Assembly (NCBI GenBank): GCA_910587345.1
Contig: CAJUKH010000043.1
Location: forward strand, 186,001-250,000
From: an uncultured Oscillospiraceae bacterium
GTDB taxonomy: Bacteria > Bacillota > Clostridia > Oscillospirales > Oscillospiraceae
Reading direction: 5' to 3'
DNA: 64,000 bases
Below are positions 18,870 through 28,475 of this stretch, in pieces. The translations under genes and the position numbers were made by a program. How positions within the stretch are numbered: position 1 is the stretch's first letter; each line of letters starts with the position of its first letter. The notes below the pieces were generated by a model. It did no database searches, was not told the DNA's origin, and saw only the letters and a list, made by a program, of their open reading frames with translations.

Positions 18870-20222
18870 TTAGTCGACGACCTCGTAAGAAACGGTGATG
18901 TGAGCCCGCTTGGACATGGTCATACCGAAGACAACGGCGAAGGCCAGAATGCCCAGGTTGATGAGCAGCAGCTGCAGGCTCAGGTTGGAGGCGTTCATGT
19001 AGGTGTTGAACAGAGAGCCAGCCACGCCCAGAGCGCACAGGGCCTTCAAGGCACCGTCGCTGACATGGAACTTGCTCTTCTCCCAGGCCTCGGGCACCAT
19101 CTTGGGCAGCTTGGTGGGACCCCAGGCGATGACCACGCCGGTAACGGCGGCGGTGACCTGGGTCATGTTGCTCAGGAAGGTGATGGAGATGCCGGTGAGG
19201 ATGGTGAACACGCCCAGAGCCGCATACACGGTCAGGATGACGATGGGCACCTTCTTCTTGTTCAGCTTGGCAAAGGACTGGGGCAGCCAGCCATCGTCAC
19301 ACATCTGCATGATGGGCTTGGGAGTGGTGGCCAGCTGGTTGTTCAGCGTGGAGGCCAGAGCGCACCCGGCGCCGCCAATGACGAACAGGTAGTACAGAGG
19401 ACGGTTCAGAATGACATTGGCCACCAGAGTCAGGTTCTTACCGGCGACCTCCTGAACGGGCAGCACGCCGGCGGCCACGAAGGAGATGAAGCCGTACATA
19501 ACGGCCACACACAGAGTGGACACGATGATGACCACAGGAATGTCACGGGTGGGGTTCTTGGCCTCGGCGGAGAAGTTCAGGATAACGGTGGCGCCGCCTG
19601 TGGCGAAGGTCAGCAGACCGCCGGCCTGGCACAGACCCATCAGGCCTTTCGTCATGAAGTAGCCGTCGTCATTGCTGAAGTAGCCTTCCCACTGGACCTT
19701 GCCGATACCCATAACAGCGAAGATGACCAGGGAGAAGATCAGGATGATGACCAGCAGGTTCTGAACCTTGGCGAAGATGTCGACGCCGATGATGTTCAGA
19801 GCGTAGAAGATCAGGATGACAGCCAGAGCGGCCATCTTCTTGGTGCCGGCTTCCCAGGCGAACAGGTCGCCAACGTAATCGGCCAGAGAGTTACAGTACA
19901 TGGCCAGCGAGAAGCAGCCGGTGAAGGTGGTGATAACGGACATACCGGCAAAGACGGGACCACCCAACATGGCCATCTGGGTGTACGCGCCGCCGCGGAG
20001 ACGGACGGTACTGGCCAGGAAGATGTTGGGGATGGCACCGATACAAGTGATGGTGGCGGCGATCAGGAACGCGAGGGGCACAGACCGGCCGGTCATAGCG
20101 ATGGCGGAGGGCATCAGGGACATGATACCAGCGCCAATAATCTGACCGACGGCAGAACCCATCAGGTCACCGAAGCCAAGCTTCTGTTCCAGTTGTTTTG
20201 TGGAGCTACCAGCTTCTGCCAT
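18870..20222 (-). CDS. APC-superfamily amino acid permease
   Basis: 450 residues with about 12 hydrophobic segments. The first helix carries the APC signature GSAVGQIIGAGIMSLMP. Such carriers exchange or import amino acids with cations across the plasma membrane; the substrate is not deducible. The start MAEAGSSTK has AAGGAGG eight bases upstream. The leader of about 130 nt holds several hairpins. Single-gene unit with its own promoter and terminator. Confidence 0.9.
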   Translation of the reverse strand: MAEAGSSTKQLEQKLGFGDLMGSAVGQIIGAGIMSLMPSAIAMTGRSVPLAFLIAATITCIGAIPNIFLASTVRLRGGAYTQMAMLGGPVFAGMSVITTFTGCFSLAMYCNSLADYVGDLFAWEAGTKKMAALAVILIFYALNIIGVDIFAKVQNLLVIILIFSLVIFAVMGIGKVQWEGYFSNDDGYFMTKGLMGLCQAGGLLTFATGGATVILNFSAEAKNPTRDIPVVIIVSTLCVAVMYGFISFVAAGVLPVQEVAGKNLTLVANVILNRPLYYLFVIGGAGCALASTLNNQLATTPKPIMQMCDDGWLPQSFAKLNKKKVPIVILTVYAALGVFTILTGISITFLSNMTQVTAAVTGVVIAWGPTKLPKMVPEAWEKSKFHVSDGALKALCALGVAGSLFNTYMNASNLSLQLLLINLGILAFAVVFGMTMSKRAHITVSYEVVD

Positions 20223-20353
20223 TGGAAATTCCTCCTTTTTCTCGTGCTTTACGAAAAAATGTAAGAAGAAGACGGGCCTGTCTTCTCCTCTTTGTTGATC
20301 CCAGCTCTTGTCGCTGTCCGCAAAGCGGACGGCGCAAAAGAGCCGGCTCTTTT
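20223..20353 (-). promoter_or_regulatory. Structured leader of the permease gene
   Basis: Between the predicted start of transcription and the ATG lie a perfect 18-bp palindrome (20336-20353, AAAAGAGCC and its mirror), a hairpin GTCCG-CAAAG-CGGAC (20316-20330), and GAAGAC-N6-GTCTTC followed by TTCTTACATTTTTT, which looks like a weak terminator before the ribosome site. No known riboswitch class was recognised. Confidence 0.4.
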
Positions 20354-20356
20354 CAT

Positions 20357-20384
20357 AGTTTAACAGATTGTTCACATTTGTCAA
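20357..20384 (-). promoter_or_regulatory. Promoter of permease gene
   Basis: Minus strand TTGACA, 16-bp spacer, TAAACT, in an AT-rich divergent region. Confidence 0.65.
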
Positions 20385-20497
20385 TACCGTTTGACGATTT
20401 TCCCGTCTGCTTTTCCATATTCGCTAAAATCCCTCTTGCTTTTTTGTGCGTTATCACCATATCCATCTCTTTCAATACCTCCTTTATCCGGGAAGTC

Positions 20498-20526
20498 TTG
20501 TTTTTTGAAGCCGCATTTGATATAAT
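20498..20526 (+). promoter_or_regulatory. Promoter of gdpP operon
   Basis: TTGTTT, 17-bp spacer, TATAAT with an extended -10 (TGA before TATAAT). Confidence 0.7.
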
Positions 20527-20648
20527 GGCTTCATCTGACATTAAGAATCCTATTCCACTCAGGCCCCCGATATTACAACGGCTTCCGGGCTTGTATATGG
20601 GCTTTGATTTTTCCGAGGATCACAGCCTTTTGAGAGGAGAGACCTGTC

Positions 20649-22646
20649 GTGTCCAAAAAGAGTTTGTCTCATCTGCTGGAACCCAGCTTCCGGCTGTACT
20701 TTCTTTTTCTGGCCGCCTTTGTGGTAGCCGCCGTGGGGGCGGGGGAATACCTTCTGGCCGGCATTGAGGGGGTCATCGTGCTGGTCCTCTTCCTCTATTT
20801 CCGCCGGCGGACGGCGGAAGATAGGAAAGAGGTGCTGAGCTATCTGGAAAACATCACCGACCACATGGACGCAGCGGCCAAGGACACCATGGCCAACGCC
20901 CCCCTGCCCATGGTGATCTTCCGCCCCGAGAGTGAAGAGGTCATCTGGTCCAACTCCCGGTTCCTTCAAATCACGGGAGAGCGGGACCATATGTTCGACC
21001 TGAAGATCAGCGATGCCGTCCCCGGCTTCGACCCCCGGTGGCTGATGGAGGGAAAAAGCCAGTGCCCCAGCGAGGTCACGGTGGGGGAACGGCGGTTCAT
21101 GGTCTTCGGCCATCTGGTGCGGACCAAGGATGAAGGGGAAAGCCGCTTTCTGGCCACCACCTACTGGGTGGACGCCACCGACTTTGCCGATATCCGGGAC
21201 GAGTTCTACGCCACCCGCCCGGTGGTCATGTTCCTGGTGCTGGACAGCTATGACGAGATCTTCAAGGGGGTCAACGACAATGTAAAGACCGCCATGATGT
21301 CGGACATCAACCGTCGGCTGGCCGAGTGGGCCGCCCCCACAGGGGGAATGTTCTGCCGGTATGACCGGGACCGTTATCTGCTGATTTGCGAAGAGCAGTA
21401 TCTTCCCGCCCTGACCGAGAAAAAGTTCGACATCGTGGACCAGGTGCGGGAGGTGGTCAACCCCAACGGTCTGCCCGCCACCCTCTCGGTGGCCGTGGGC
21501 CGGGACGGAGACAGCTTTGCCGAACTGTACCAGTTCGCCACCCTGGCTCTGGAGATGGCCCTATCCCGGGGCGGCGACCAGGCGGTGGTGAAGAACCGGT
21601 TCAACTTTGAGTTCTTCGGCGGCCGGGCCACAGACACGGAAAAACACACCAAGGTAAAAAGCCGGGTGATGGCCAACGCTTTGAAGGGCCTCATCGCAGA
21701 CGCCTCCCGGGTTTTTGTCATGGGCCATAAGTTCCCCGATCTGGACTGTATGGGGCCGGTGGCGGGTATTCTGGCCGTGGCCCGTCAGGTAGGGGTCCCC
21801 GCCCACATCATCCATGATGGGGAGGCAAGCCCCGCCGCACAGATGATCGCCGAGCTGGCGGCCCTGCCTGAATATGAAAACGCATTCCTCTCCCCCTCCG
21901 ACGCCATGGTGGCCGCCGACGCCAACGCCCTTTTGGTGGTGGTGGATACCAATCGGCCCGAACAGGTATTGAGTCAGGAGTTTCTGGAATCGGTCAACAA
22001 GGTGGCGGTCATTGACCACCACCGCCGGGCGGCCAGCTACATAGAGGGGGCTGCGCTGAACTATCACGAACCTTACGCCTCCTCGGCATCGGAACTGACC
22101 ACCGAGCTTTTGCAGTATCTGCTGGAACCCAACCAGCTTCTTCGGCTGGAGGCGGAGGCCCTGATGGCAGGCATTGTGCTGGACAGCAAAAACTTCACCA
22201 CCCGGACGGGCAGCCGGACCTTTGACGCCGCCGCTTTCCTCCGCCGGGCGGGGGCCGACACCACCGAGGTGCGGCGTTTCTTTAAAATTGATTTGAGCAA
22301 GGCCATCTCCCGCTACGAGATCATGAAGGAAGCCCAGACCTACCGGCCCGGCATCGTTTTGGCGGCCATAGACCACCCAGTGGACCGGGTGACGGCGGCC
22401 CAGGCGGCGGATGAGCTGCTGACCATGAAGGATATCCATACCTCCTTTGTCCTCTTCCCCGATGCCGACGGGCGGATCATCCTGTCGGCGCGAAGCTCCG
22501 GAGACACCAATGTGCAGGTCATTCTGGAGGAACTGGGCGGCGGCGGCAACGCCGCCGTGGCCGGGGCACAGATCAGCGAAAAGTCTCTGGACCAGGTCTG
22601 CGGTGAACTGACGGCGGCCATTGATAAGCACTGTGAGGAGGAATGA
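20649..22646 (+). CDS. gdpP: Cyclic-di-AMP phosphodiesterase GdpP
   Basis: 665 residues, the expected length. Two N-terminal membrane helices (about 15-52) are followed by a degenerate PAS domain, a degenerate GGDEF domain (about 180-320) and the DHH/DHHA1 phosphodiesterase with GHKFPDLDCMGP near 359, VVDTNRPE and VIDHHRR near 455. The enzyme hydrolyses c-di-AMP, controlling potassium, turgor and wall stress. The GTG start has AGGAG nine bases upstream. It begins a string of six same-strand housekeeping genes. Confidence 0.95.
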   Translation: MSKKSLSHLLEPSFRLYFLFLAAFVVAAVGAGEYLLAGIEGVIVLVLFLYFRRRTAEDRKEVLSYLENITDHMDAAAKDTMANAPLPMVIFRPESEEVIWSNSRFLQITGERDHMFDLKISDAVPGFDPRWLMEGKSQCPSEVTVGERRFMVFGHLVRTKDEGESRFLATTYWVDATDFADIRDEFYATRPVVMFLVLDSYDEIFKGVNDNVKTAMMSDINRRLAEWAAPTGGMFCRYDRDRYLLICEEQYLPALTEKKFDIVDQVREVVNPNGLPATLSVAVGRDGDSFAELYQFATLALEMALSRGGDQAVVKNRFNFEFFGGRATDTEKHTKVKSRVMANALKGLIADASRVFVMGHKFPDLDCMGPVAGILAVARQVGVPAHIIHDGEASPAAQMIAELAALPEYENAFLSPSDAMVAADANALLVVVDTNRPEQVLSQEFLESVNKVAVIDHHRRAASYIEGAALNYHEPYASSASELTTELLQYLLEPNQLLRLEAEALMAGIVLDSKNFTTRTGSRTFDAAAFLRRAGADTTEVRRFFKIDLSKAISRYEIMKEAQTYRPGIVLAAIDHPVDRVTAAQAADELLTMKDIHTSFVLFPDADGRIILSARSSGDTNVQVILEELGGGGNAAVAGAQISEKSLDQVCGELTAAIDKHCEEE

Positions 22647-22687
22647 TCCCCCTCTTCCATATTCTACAATGAAAAGGAGTTTTTACC

Positions 22688-23134
22688 ATGAAGGTTATTT
22701 TGCAGCAGGATGTGAAGGGCCAGGGCAAGAAAGGCCAGATGATCGAGGCCAGCGACGGCTACGCCCGGAACTTCCTTCTCCCCCGGAAGCTGGCGGTGCC
22801 CGCCACGGCGGAGAACATCAACACCATGCAGCAGCAGGAGAAGGCCAAACGTGCCCAGGAGGCCGCCGAGCGTGCCGCCGCTTTGGAGATGGCGGAAAAG
22901 CTGAAGGAATGCCCCGTGAAACTCACCGCCAAGGCGGGAAACGGAGGGCGGCTGTTTGGCTCGGTGACCAGCAAGGAGGTCTCTGAAGCCCTGAAGGCCC
23001 AGCATGGTATTGACATCGCCAAGACCAAGATCCTCCTCCCCGACCCCATCAAAGCCTTTGGCACCTATCAGCTCAAATGCAAGCTGGGGTATGAGGTCAG
23101 CGGCACCATCAATGTTACGGTAACCGAAGGATAA
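22688..23134 (+). CDS. rplI: 50S ribosomal protein L9
   Basis: 148 residues, standard length. N-terminal signature MKVILQQDVKGQGKKGQ and DGYARNFLLPRKLA, central helix rich in Ala/Glu/Lys, C-terminal RNA-binding domain. AAAAGGAG precedes the ATG. Neighbours gdpP and dnaB match the classic Firmicutes order. Confidence 0.98.
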   Translation: MKVILQQDVKGQGKKGQMIEASDGYARNFLLPRKLAVPATAENINTMQQQEKAKRAQEAAERAAALEMAEKLKECPVKLTAKAGNGGRLFGSVTSKEVSEALKAQHGIDIAKTKILLPDPIKAFGTYQLKCKLGYEVSGTINVTVTEG

Positions 23135-23227
23135 TACATTTATAGTAGAGCGGGGCCGCCCCGCTGTGACCATAAACGGCCCCGGCGGCGCATGGGCCAC
23201 ATGATTTCGTGATTGGGAGGCAACACT

Positions 23228-24571
23228 GTGGATGAACTGATTTCCCGCCAGATGCCCCACTCGGTGGAGGCGGAGCAGGCGGTACTGGGCTCCATTCTGA
23301 TCGACGAGCGGTGTATCCCCCAGGTGGTGGAGCATCTGCGGCCCGCCGATTTCTATCTCCGCCAGAACCGGGAGATTTTCGAGACGGTGTGCTCCATGTT
23401 CAACTACTCGGAAACCATTGACCCGGTGACCGTGCTGGACAAGATGAAGCAGACGGGCGTCTATGACGAGGCCACCTCCTACGACTACATTCGGCAGCTG
23501 ATGGTGGTGACCCCCACGGCGGCCAACGTAGAGCAGTATATCGGCATCGTCAAGGACAAGGCCCTGCTGCGGCAGGTGGCCGAGACGGCGGGGACCATCA
23601 CCGCTCTGGTCCAGGAGGGCACCGCCACCGCCCAGGAGGCGCTGGATGCCGCCGAGCAGAGGATCTTTGCCATCCGGCAGGGCCGAGGGGGGCAGGGGCT
23701 GGAGCATATCTCCACCATTTTGCTGGGGGTCTATGACCGGCTGAATGAACTGGCCGCCAGCGACTCTGCCGTGCCCGGCCTGTCCACCGGTATCACCGAC
23801 CTGGACAACGCCATTGCGGGACTGAACAAATCCGACCTCATTCTTCTGGCCGCCCGGCCGGGTATGGGTAAAAGTTCCATGGCCCTGAATATGCTGCTGC
23901 ACGCCGGCAAGTTTTCCGGTAAGAGCGTGGTCTATTTCTCTCTGGAAATGAGCCGGGAGCAGCTGGCCATGCGCCTTATCTCCAACGAATCCTTTGTGGA
24001 TCTGAAAAAGCTGATCACGGGAAAGCTGAACGAGGACGACTGGGGCAAGATCGCCGCCGCCTCGGCGGCCCTGAATCAGACCAACATCCTGATCGATGAC
24101 AACCCCATGCTCTCGGTGGCCGATATGAACGCCAAGTGCCGCCGGGTGGATAATCTGGGGCTGGTGGTCATAGACTACCTCCAGCTGATGACCTCCGCCG
24201 GCGGCCCCGGCCGCGGCGGGGACAACCGCCAGCAGGTGGTCAGCGATATGTCCCGTGCCCTGAAAATTATGGCGAAGGAGCTTGACGTTCCGGTCCTGTG
24301 CCTCAGCCAGCTCTCCCGGGCCAACGAAAGCCGGGCGGACAAGCGTCCCATGCTCTCCGACCTGCGGGAATCGGGCGCCATCGAGCAGGATGCCGACATC
24401 GTCATGTTCCTTTACCGGGACGACTATTACAACGACGACAGCGAGACCCATAATCTGGCCGAGTGCATCATCGCCAAAAACCGCCACGGTGAGACGGGCA
24501 CGGTGGAGCTGCAGTGGCTGCCTGAGTACACCACCTTCACCTCGGTGGAGCGGCGGTACGGAGAGTATTGA
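23228..24571 (+). CDS. dnaB: Replicative DNA helicase DnaB
   Basis: 447 residues. N-terminal DnaB domain (PHSVEAEQAVLGSIL), linker, and RecA-like C-terminal motor with Walker A RPGMGKSS near 212, Walker B VVIDYLQLM and the arginine-finger region. It unwinds DNA at the replication fork as a hexamer. The GTG start lies seven bases after GGGAGG; a TTG slightly upstream would include the ribosome site itself. The stop TGA is one base from the tilS start. Confidence 0.97.
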   Translation: MDELISRQMPHSVEAEQAVLGSILIDERCIPQVVEHLRPADFYLRQNREIFETVCSMFNYSETIDPVTVLDKMKQTGVYDEATSYDYIRQLMVVTPTAANVEQYIGIVKDKALLRQVAETAGTITALVQEGTATAQEALDAAEQRIFAIRQGRGGQGLEHISTILLGVYDRLNELAASDSAVPGLSTGITDLDNAIAGLNKSDLILLAARPGMGKSSMALNMLLHAGKFSGKSVVYFSLEMSREQLAMRLISNESFVDLKKLITGKLNEDDWGKIAAASAALNQTNILIDDNPMLSVADMNAKCRRVDNLGLVVIDYLQLMTSAGGPGRGGDNRQQVVSDMSRALKIMAKELDVPVLCLSQLSRANESRADKRPMLSDLRESGAIEQDADIVMFLYRDDYYNDDSETHNLAECIIAKNRHGETGTVELQWLPEYTTFTSVERRYGEY

Positions 24572-24572
24572 G

Positions 24573-25892
24573 ATGCCGGGGCTTCCCAACACAGAGGGGA
24601 TCGACGCCCTGATCCGGGAATACGACATGCTCCCCCCCGGCGCCGTGGTGATCTGTGCCGTGTCCGGCGGGGCGGATTCCATGTGCCTGCTGCACCTGCT
24701 CTCCCGGCGGGAGGATATCACCCTCCATGCCGCCCACTTCAACCACCGTCTTCGGGGTGGCGAGGCCGACCGGGATGAAGCCTTTGTCCGGAACTGGTGC
24801 CGGGAAAACCGCATCCCCTTTCACGCCGGTTCCCGTGATGTGGCCGAAGAGGCCAAACGGCTAAAGATGGGACTGGAGGAAACCGCCCGGGCTTTGCGGT
24901 ATACCTTTCTCTACCAGCTGGCCCGGGAGCTGAAGGCCGACCGCATCGCCACCGCCCACAACGCCAACGACAATGCCGAGACCCTGCTCATGCATCTGCT
25001 GCGGGGAACGGCTCTTCAGGGACTGGGCGGCATTGAACCCCGGCTGAATGCCCTTGTCCGGCCTTTGCTCACCACCTCCCGAAGAGAAATCGAAGATTAT
25101 CTGAACGCTTATGCCGTCCCCCATATCGAGGACTCTACCAATAAGGACAACACTTTTTTACGCAACCGGGTCCGCCATCAGCTTATCCCTCTTCTGGAGG
25201 AATGGAACCCGGGCTTTGTCCGCCGGATGACCCAAACCATCCCCCGGCTGCGGGAGGATGAAAAGGCTCTGGACCTTCTGGCCCGCCAACTTTTCAGGCA
25301 GGCCAGCCGTGACAGGGAGGATCTGGTGATCTCCGTGCAGGCACTGACCGATGCTCCCGAAGCCGTTTCTCTGCGCTGTATCCGCCTTCTGCTGGCGGAA
25401 GCCAACGAAGGTCTTGGCAATTGTACCGGGGTCCATTTGGAATCTGTCATGGCCCTGTGCCGCAGCCCGAAGCCCTCCGGAGAGGTCCACCTGCCCTGCT
25501 CCCTTACCGCACGCCGGGTCTATGATAAACTGGTCCTGACCCACGATGGACCGCCGGTCGCTTTGGCGCCTATGGCGCTCTTCCAGGGGGCAAATCCCGT
25601 CCCCGGCACGGACTGGACGGTCATTTTAGACGGTCCCCCCTGGCCCGGACTGGTGGTCCGCTCCCGTCAGACCGGGGATGAGATCACCCTGCCAAACGGC
25701 CATAAAAGGCCCCTGAAAAAGCTCTTTATTGACCGAAAGATACCCCGTTTGGAGCGGGACCGTATCCCCGTCGTGGCCGACCGTAACGGCATCCTCGCCG
25801 TGGCCGGTCTGGGGTCCAACCCGGCACACCCCTGCCATGGGCAGGTCACAATTATAAAAGAGACAGAGGCGAAGGAAAATGGAAAAGAGTGA
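24573..25892 (+). CDS. tilS: tRNA(Ile)-lysidine synthetase
   Basis: 439 residues. The PP-loop ATPase motif SGGADS sits at 31-36, followed by HFNHRLRGGEAD and TAHNANDNAETLLM. TilS converts cytidine 34 of tRNA-Ile(CAT) to lysidine so it reads AUA. A C-terminal TilS domain carries the RxTGDxITLPNGHKRPLKKLFID segment. The start is the ATG directly after dnaB; the frame extends upstream inside dnaB but that is overlap. Its end overlaps hpt by 14 bp. Confidence 0.95.
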   Translation: MPGLPNTEGIDALIREYDMLPPGAVVICAVSGGADSMCLLHLLSRREDITLHAAHFNHRLRGGEADRDEAFVRNWCRENRIPFHAGSRDVAEEAKRLKMGLEETARALRYTFLYQLARELKADRIATAHNANDNAETLLMHLLRGTALQGLGGIEPRLNALVRPLLTTSRREIEDYLNAYAVPHIEDSTNKDNTFLRNRVRHQLIPLLEEWNPGFVRRMTQTIPRLREDEKALDLLARQLFRQASRDREDLVISVQALTDAPEAVSLRCIRLLLAEANEGLGNCTGVHLESVMALCRSPKPSGEVHLPCSLTARRVYDKLVLTHDGPPVALAPMALFQGANPVPGTDWTVILDGPPWPGLVVRSRQTGDEITLPNGHKRPLKKLFIDRKIPRLERDRIPVVADRNGILAVAGLGSNPAHPCHGQVTIIKETEAKENGKE

Positions 25893-26433
25893 AATGAGAA
25901 AGGACATCGACCATATCCTGATCTCCGAAGAGAAACTGCGGGAGCGGGTGGCCCAGCTGGGGGAGCAGATCAGCGCCGACTACGCCGGAAAGTGCCCGTT
26001 GCTGGTCAGCGTCCTCCGGGGTTCCTTCATCTTTATGGCAGACCTGGCCCGGCAGGTCCAGCCCTTCTGTCAGGTGGACTTTATGGCAGTATCCTCCTAC
26101 GGCTCGGGCACCAGCTCTTCGGGACAGGTGAACATTGTCAAGGACCTGACCGAATCCATTGAGGGCAAGGATGTTATCGTGGTGGAGGACATTCTGGACA
26201 GCGGCAACACCCTAAGCTACCTTTTCCAGCTCCTCAAGGCCCGAAATCCGGCCTCTTTGAAGCTGTGTACCCTGCTGGACAAGCCTTCCCGCCGGAGCAA
26301 GCCCATCACCGCCGACTATGTGGGTTTCACCGTCCCCGATGAGTTTGTGGTGGGCTATGGGCTGGATTATGACGAGCTTTACCGCAACCTTCCTTACATT
26401 GGGGTTTTGAAGCCCCAGGTGTACGAAAAATAA
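25879..26433 (+). CDS. hpt: Hypoxanthine phosphoribosyltransferase
   Basis: 184 residues. PRPP-binding motif VVEDILDSGNTL at 101-112; SVLRGSFIFMADL and VDFMAVSSYGSGT match the family. Salvages hypoxanthine and guanine to IMP and GMP. Start overlaps the end of tilS with GAAGGAA just upstream; an internal ATG at 25894 is a possible alternative. Confidence 0.95.
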   Translation: MEKSEMRKDIDHILISEEKLRERVAQLGEQISADYAGKCPLLVSVLRGSFIFMADLARQVQPFCQVDFMAVSSYGSGTSSSGQVNIVKDLTESIEGKDVIVVEDILDSGNTLSYLFQLLKARNPASLKLCTLLDKPSRRSKPITADYVGFTVPDEFVVGYGLDYDELYRNLPYIGVLKPQVYEK

Positions 26434-26443
26434 ACGGGAGATA

Positions 26444-26483
26444 AAAGACAGCAGGCGGGGGATCTTCATCCCCTTTTGTCTTT
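26444..26483 (+). terminator. Hairpin between hpt and ftsH
   Basis: Inner stem GGGGAT/ATCCCC with loop CTTC, extended by AAAGACA/TGTCTTT, and a TTTT within the right arm. It could act as a partial terminator reducing ftsH read-through or as an mRNA-processing site. Confidence 0.5.
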
Positions 26484-26520
26484 CCTTTTCCATCCTTTTG
26501 TGAAAGGTCGTGATTTCCTC

Positions 26521-28371
26521 TTGAATCGCAAATCTTCTCTCAATGCGGTCTTTGGCCTGATCGTAGCCGCCATTTTAGTGGTCTCATTCTTTGCGCTCAA
26601 AGGCTTGGGTGACAACACCACCCCCTCCTCAGCGGATATCCGCTCCCTCATCGAATCCCAGAAGGTGGACACGGTGGTGGTGAAGGACCGTACCCTCACC
26701 ATGACGCTGAAGGAACCCTGGCGGGACCAGACCACGGTCACAGCCAAGCTGTACAGCGCAGAGCTTTTCTATGAGGAGTTCAACGACATGCTCACCAACC
26801 AGTACCGTGCCGGCATCCTCAACGATTATGATTACCTTCCTGACACCACCCTGCCCTGGTGGGTGGATATGGTGCCGTGGCTGCTCATCCTCCCCCTGTT
26901 CGGGCTGCTGCTTTACCTGATGATGGTTCGGCAGAACAAACCCGAGAACGGCGGCGGCTCCATCGGGGACCGCTCCGCCCGGTTCAGCCGGGCCAGGACC
27001 CGGACGGTGGACGCCGAAGGGAAAAAGGTCACCTTCGCCGACGTGGCCGGGGCCGATGAGGAGAAGGCCGAGCTTCAGGAGGTGGTGGACTTCCTGCGGG
27101 AACCGGAGCGTTACCTCCAGCTGGGGGCACGTATCCCCAAGGGCATCCTTCTGGTAGGCCCTCCCGGCACCGGTAAGACCCTTTTGGCCAAGGCCGTGGC
27201 CGGAGAGGCCGGAGTGGGCTTTCTCTCCATCTCCGGCTCCGACTTTGTGGAGCTGTATGTGGGCGTGGGCGCCGGCCGGGTGCGGGACCTTTTCGACCAG
27301 GCCAAAAAGGACTCCCCCGCCATTATCTTTATCGATGAGATCGACGCCGTGGGCCGGCAGAGAGGCGCCGGCCTGGGCGGCGGCCACGATGAGCGGGAGC
27401 AGACCCTGAACCAGCTTTTGGTGGAGATGGACGGCTTTGCCGCCAACGAGGGGGTAGTGGTCCTTGCCGCCACCAACCGGGTGGACATTCTGGACCCCGC
27501 CCTGCTCCGCCCCGGCCGGTTTGACCGGCAGGTCTATGTGGGCGAGCCGGACGTAAAGGGCCGTGAGGAGATTTTAAGGGTCCACGCCCGGAACAAGCCT
27601 TTGGGCGAGGATGTAAACCTTGCCGACATTGCCAGAGGCACCGCCGGATTCACCGGCGCCGACCTGGAAAACCTGATGAACGAATCGGCCCTTCGGGCCG
27701 CCCGGTTCCACCGGCCCTTTATCATCAAAGAGGATATCGAAGAGTCGGTCATCAAGGTCCTGGCCGGTCCCGAGAAAAAGAGTCGAAAGGTCATTGAACG
27801 GGAACGGCGGCTCACCGCCTATCACGAGGCGGGCCACGCTCTGGTCATCCACGCCCTGCCCACTCAGGACCCGGTCCATCAGATCACCATCGTCCCCCGG
27901 GGCATGGCGGGGGGCATGACCATTCATCTGCCTCAGGAGGACAAATCCTTCCAAAGCAAAAAGGAGCTGACCGACCGCATTGCCGTCTGTCTGGGCGGCC
28001 GCTGCGCCGAGGAGATGGTACTGGGAGACATCTCCACCGGCGCCGGCAACGACCTGCAGCAAGCCAGCCGCATCGCCCGAAATATGGTGACCCGCTACGG
28101 CATGAGCGACAAGCTGGGCAACGTGGTCTTTGACTCCGGCCATGACGAAGTCTTTATCGGCCGAAGCATGGCTCAGGCCAAGAGTTATTCCGAGGAGACC
28201 GCCAACCTCATCGATGAAGAGGTCAAAGCCCTTCTGGATGAGGCCTACCGGGTCTGTCAGGCCATCCTCCTCCGGGACCGTGCCAAGCTGGAAGAGGTAG
28301 CCCGGTATCTGTTGGAGCATGAGGTCATGGATGGAAAGACCTTCGAGAGCATCATGAAAGAACAAGGATAA
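26521..28371 (+). CDS. ftsH: ATP-dependent zinc metalloprotease FtsH (paralogue 2)
   Basis: About 616 residues, typical FtsH length. TM1 near 9-27, TM2 near 118-138, AAA+ Walker A GPPGTGKT near 212, Walker [14 protein letters not shown], zinc motif HEAGH near 434. The position after tilS-hpt identifies it as the orthologue of the canonical Firmicutes ftsH. The start is uncertain: TTG at 26521 has a weak AAAGG 13 bases upstream, GTG at 26500 has none, and codons further upstream fall in a hairpin. Confidence 0.96.
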   Translation: MNRKSSLNAVFGLIVAAILVVSFFALKGLGDNTTPSSADIRSLIESQKVDTVVVKDRTLTMTLKEPWRDQTTVTAKLYSAELFYEEFNDMLTNQYRAGILNDYDYLPDTTLPWWVDMVPWLLILPLFGLLLYLMMVRQNKPENGGGSIGDRSARFSRARTRTVDAEGKKVTFADVAGADEEKAELQEVVDFLREPERYLQLGARIPKGILLVGPPGTGKTLLAKAVAGEAGVGFLSISGSDFVELYVGVGAGRVRDLFDQAKKDSPAIIFIDEIDAVGRQRGAGLGGGHDEREQTLNQLLVEMDGFAANEGVVVLAATNRVDILDPALLRPGRFDRQVYVGEPDVKGREEILRVHARNKPLGEDVNLADIARGTAGFTGADLENLMNESALRAARFHRPFIIKEDIEESVIKVLAGPEKKSRKVIERERRLTAYHEAGHALVIHALPTQDPVHQITIVPRGMAGGMTIHLPQEDKSFQSKKELTDRIAVCLGGRCAEEMVLGDISTGAGNDLQQASRIARNMVTRYGMSDKLGNVVFDSGHDEVFIGRSMAQAKSYSEETANLIDEEVKALLDEAYRVCQAILLRDRAKLEEVARYLLEHEVMDGKTFESIMKEQG

Positions 28372-28475
28372 ACAGGAGATGGGCGTTGTGGTGTCCGGTA
28401 AAGCCGGACAATATAAATCGTTCCGGCCCGGAATACCGCTTTTTGTCCCCTCTCTCCAAAGAAAGGAGGCCCCCC

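Noticed and set aside
20353..20541. 62-codon minus-strand frame (MSDEAIISNAASKNK...) upstream of the permease
   Set aside because: Only a weak AGGA precedes it and it lies across two divergent promoters. A real small gene is possible but not supported.
23151..23167. Palindrome AGCGGGG-CCG-CCCCGCT between rplI and dnaB as a terminator
   Set aside because: No T-run follows and the flanking genes appear co-transcribed.
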